A stretch of 64,000 bases of DNA from Veillonella sp. (GTDB taxonomy: Bacteria; Bacillota; Negativicutes; Veillonellales; Veillonellaceae), in contig NZ_JAGZMO010000003.1 of the NCBI RefSeq assembly GCF_018364065.1, positions 186,001 to 250,000 of the forward strand, in the 5' to 3' direction. The notes below the pieces were generated by a model. It searched no databases. It saw nothing but the letters and a program-made list of their open reading frames with translations, and was not told the origin of the DNA. Shown here one piece after another: positions 63,364 to 64,000 of the stretch (position 1 is the stretch's first letter; every line of letters begins with the position of its first letter). The position numbers were made by a program, and so were the translations under genes.

Positions 63364-64000
63364 TTACCACAAACCGATAACTTTCCACCAAGGAATCTCG
63401 AATACACAGGTAATAAGGAAGAGAACCAATGTGTATGGTAAACCGAATTTAATACATTCTTTTTCGCTGTACATACCGTTTTCTTCACCGGCACCGACGA
63501 GGATGGCCAGGTTGTGGAACGGTAAAATAAAGTGAGCGTTAATGGCTGTATAAGCAACCATAACAGGGATGAACGGATTGATGCCCAATGCTTCTGTAAA
63601 GGCGAGCATAGCCGGAATTACGATACCCATAACGGCGATAACGCTGCCGAAGCAAAGATGAATCACAATTGCGATTAATGTAACGAAGGCGGCCAGTACA
63701 AAGATATTTTCAGGTACGAAGGAAGGCAATAATGTGGAAGCCAACCAGGCGTTCATACCTGTTTGTGCGCCTACGCGGCCGATAGCAACGGCGGCAGTAA
63801 GGAAGAGCAAGGTTTGTACCGGAACAGCGCTCCAGCTGGCCGGAGTCAGTACGTCGCCGATTTTTGGCAAGGCCATCATAACCGCGATGAATAAGGTAAC
63901 CCAGCCGATGTCTACGCCGTGAATGGAGTCGGTCATCCATAAAATAATCGCTAAAATAACCCAGAAGGCGGTGCGTTTTTCAACGCCTTTCATAGGACCG
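63364..64000 (-). CDS. SLC13/DASS-type anion symporter (3' part)
   Basis: The frame is open to the window edge (Gly-Pro precede Met at 63993), so the gene begins outside. At least five hydrophobic segments; VPVQTLLFLTAAVAIGRVGAQTGM, HLCFGSVIAVMGIVIPAM and the substrate-loop NAHFILPFHNLAILVGAG identify the second half of a divalent-anion:Na symporter (dicarboxylate, tricarboxylate or sulfate). It precedes ubiX by 70 bases on the same strand, so it may import the acid decarboxylated by a UbiD-type enzyme. Confidence 0.82.
   Translation of the reverse strand, partial: GPMKGVEKRTAFWVILAIILWMTDSIHGVDIGWVTLFIAVMMALPKIGDVLTPASWSAVPVQTLLFLTAAVAIGRVGAQTGMNAWLASTLLPSFVPENIFVLAAFVTLIAIVIHLCFGSVIAVMGIVIPAMLAFTEALGINPFIPVMVAYTAINAHFILPFHNLAILVGAGEENGMYSEKECIKFGLPYTLVLFLITCVFEIPWWKVIGLW

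Overview
The window reads as a chromosomal segment of a low-to-medium GC anaerobic Firmicute. Negativicutes (Veillonella/Megasphaera-like) is my inference from protein character and gene neighbourhoods (lctP lactate permease, wecA-wecB-atp order, Ser46-type HPr, T-box and TPP RNA switches, a large type II Cas9); no search was run. No rRNA, tRNA, insertion sequence or prophage was seen. Core genes look moderately GC-rich; the accessory stretch (about 6.9-17.3 kb and 24.3-32.3 kb) is clearly more AT-rich.

Layout. 1-2572: end of an iron/siderophore ABC importer (permease, ATPase, binding lipoprotein). 2773-6160: TPP riboswitch plus thiC, then guaA. 6326-6787: a GNAT acetyltransferase cut short by an amber codon. 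6931-17242: defence-type island with a four-gene type I restriction-modification locus (short S, M, S, R) whose promoter lies between palindromes, followed by a compact four-gene run of unknown function (zinc ribbon, membrane-anchored protein, DUF5677-like protein, unknown protein). 17243-18056: degenerate gap with an ArsR relic and a MerR-type operator. 18057-22029: merR, a B3/4-domain gene, a stand-alone PD-(D/E)XK nuclease candidate (minus strand), an MDR oxidoreductase and a MarR regulator. 22066-25259: two-gene osmoprotectant importer with an Mrr-like nuclease gene behind it.

25491-32261: type II CRISPR-Cas locus: divergent tracrRNA, cas9, cas1, a frameshifted cas2, and an 18-repeat array that starts six bases after cas2 and decays towards its far end. 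Cas9, tracrRNA and Cas1 look intact; Cas2 and any separate leader do not, and csn2/cas4 are absent. The most economical reading is a locus that can still interfere but probably no longer acquires spacers.

32281-50553 is mainly housekeeping: DUF523, AlkD-like repair protein, lactate permease, dapF, ptsI-ptsH, flavin-binding protein, gntR-ispE, two tandem YitT paralogues, pgm, ACT protein/UPF0210 pair, wecA-wecB. 51051-58358 is a complete ATP synthase cluster (atpZ-like, atpI, B, E, F, H, A, G, D, C) with an unusual atpI start codon, a hairpin-rich gap before atpB and a c subunit carrying two membrane carboxylates. 58800-61850 is a T-box-controlled methionine module, metA (acetyl-type) and metY. 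62291-64000 (minus) holds an LpdD-like prenyl-flavin chaperone, ubiX and the end of an SLC13-type carrier. Short tandem duplications recur in the intergenic gaps.
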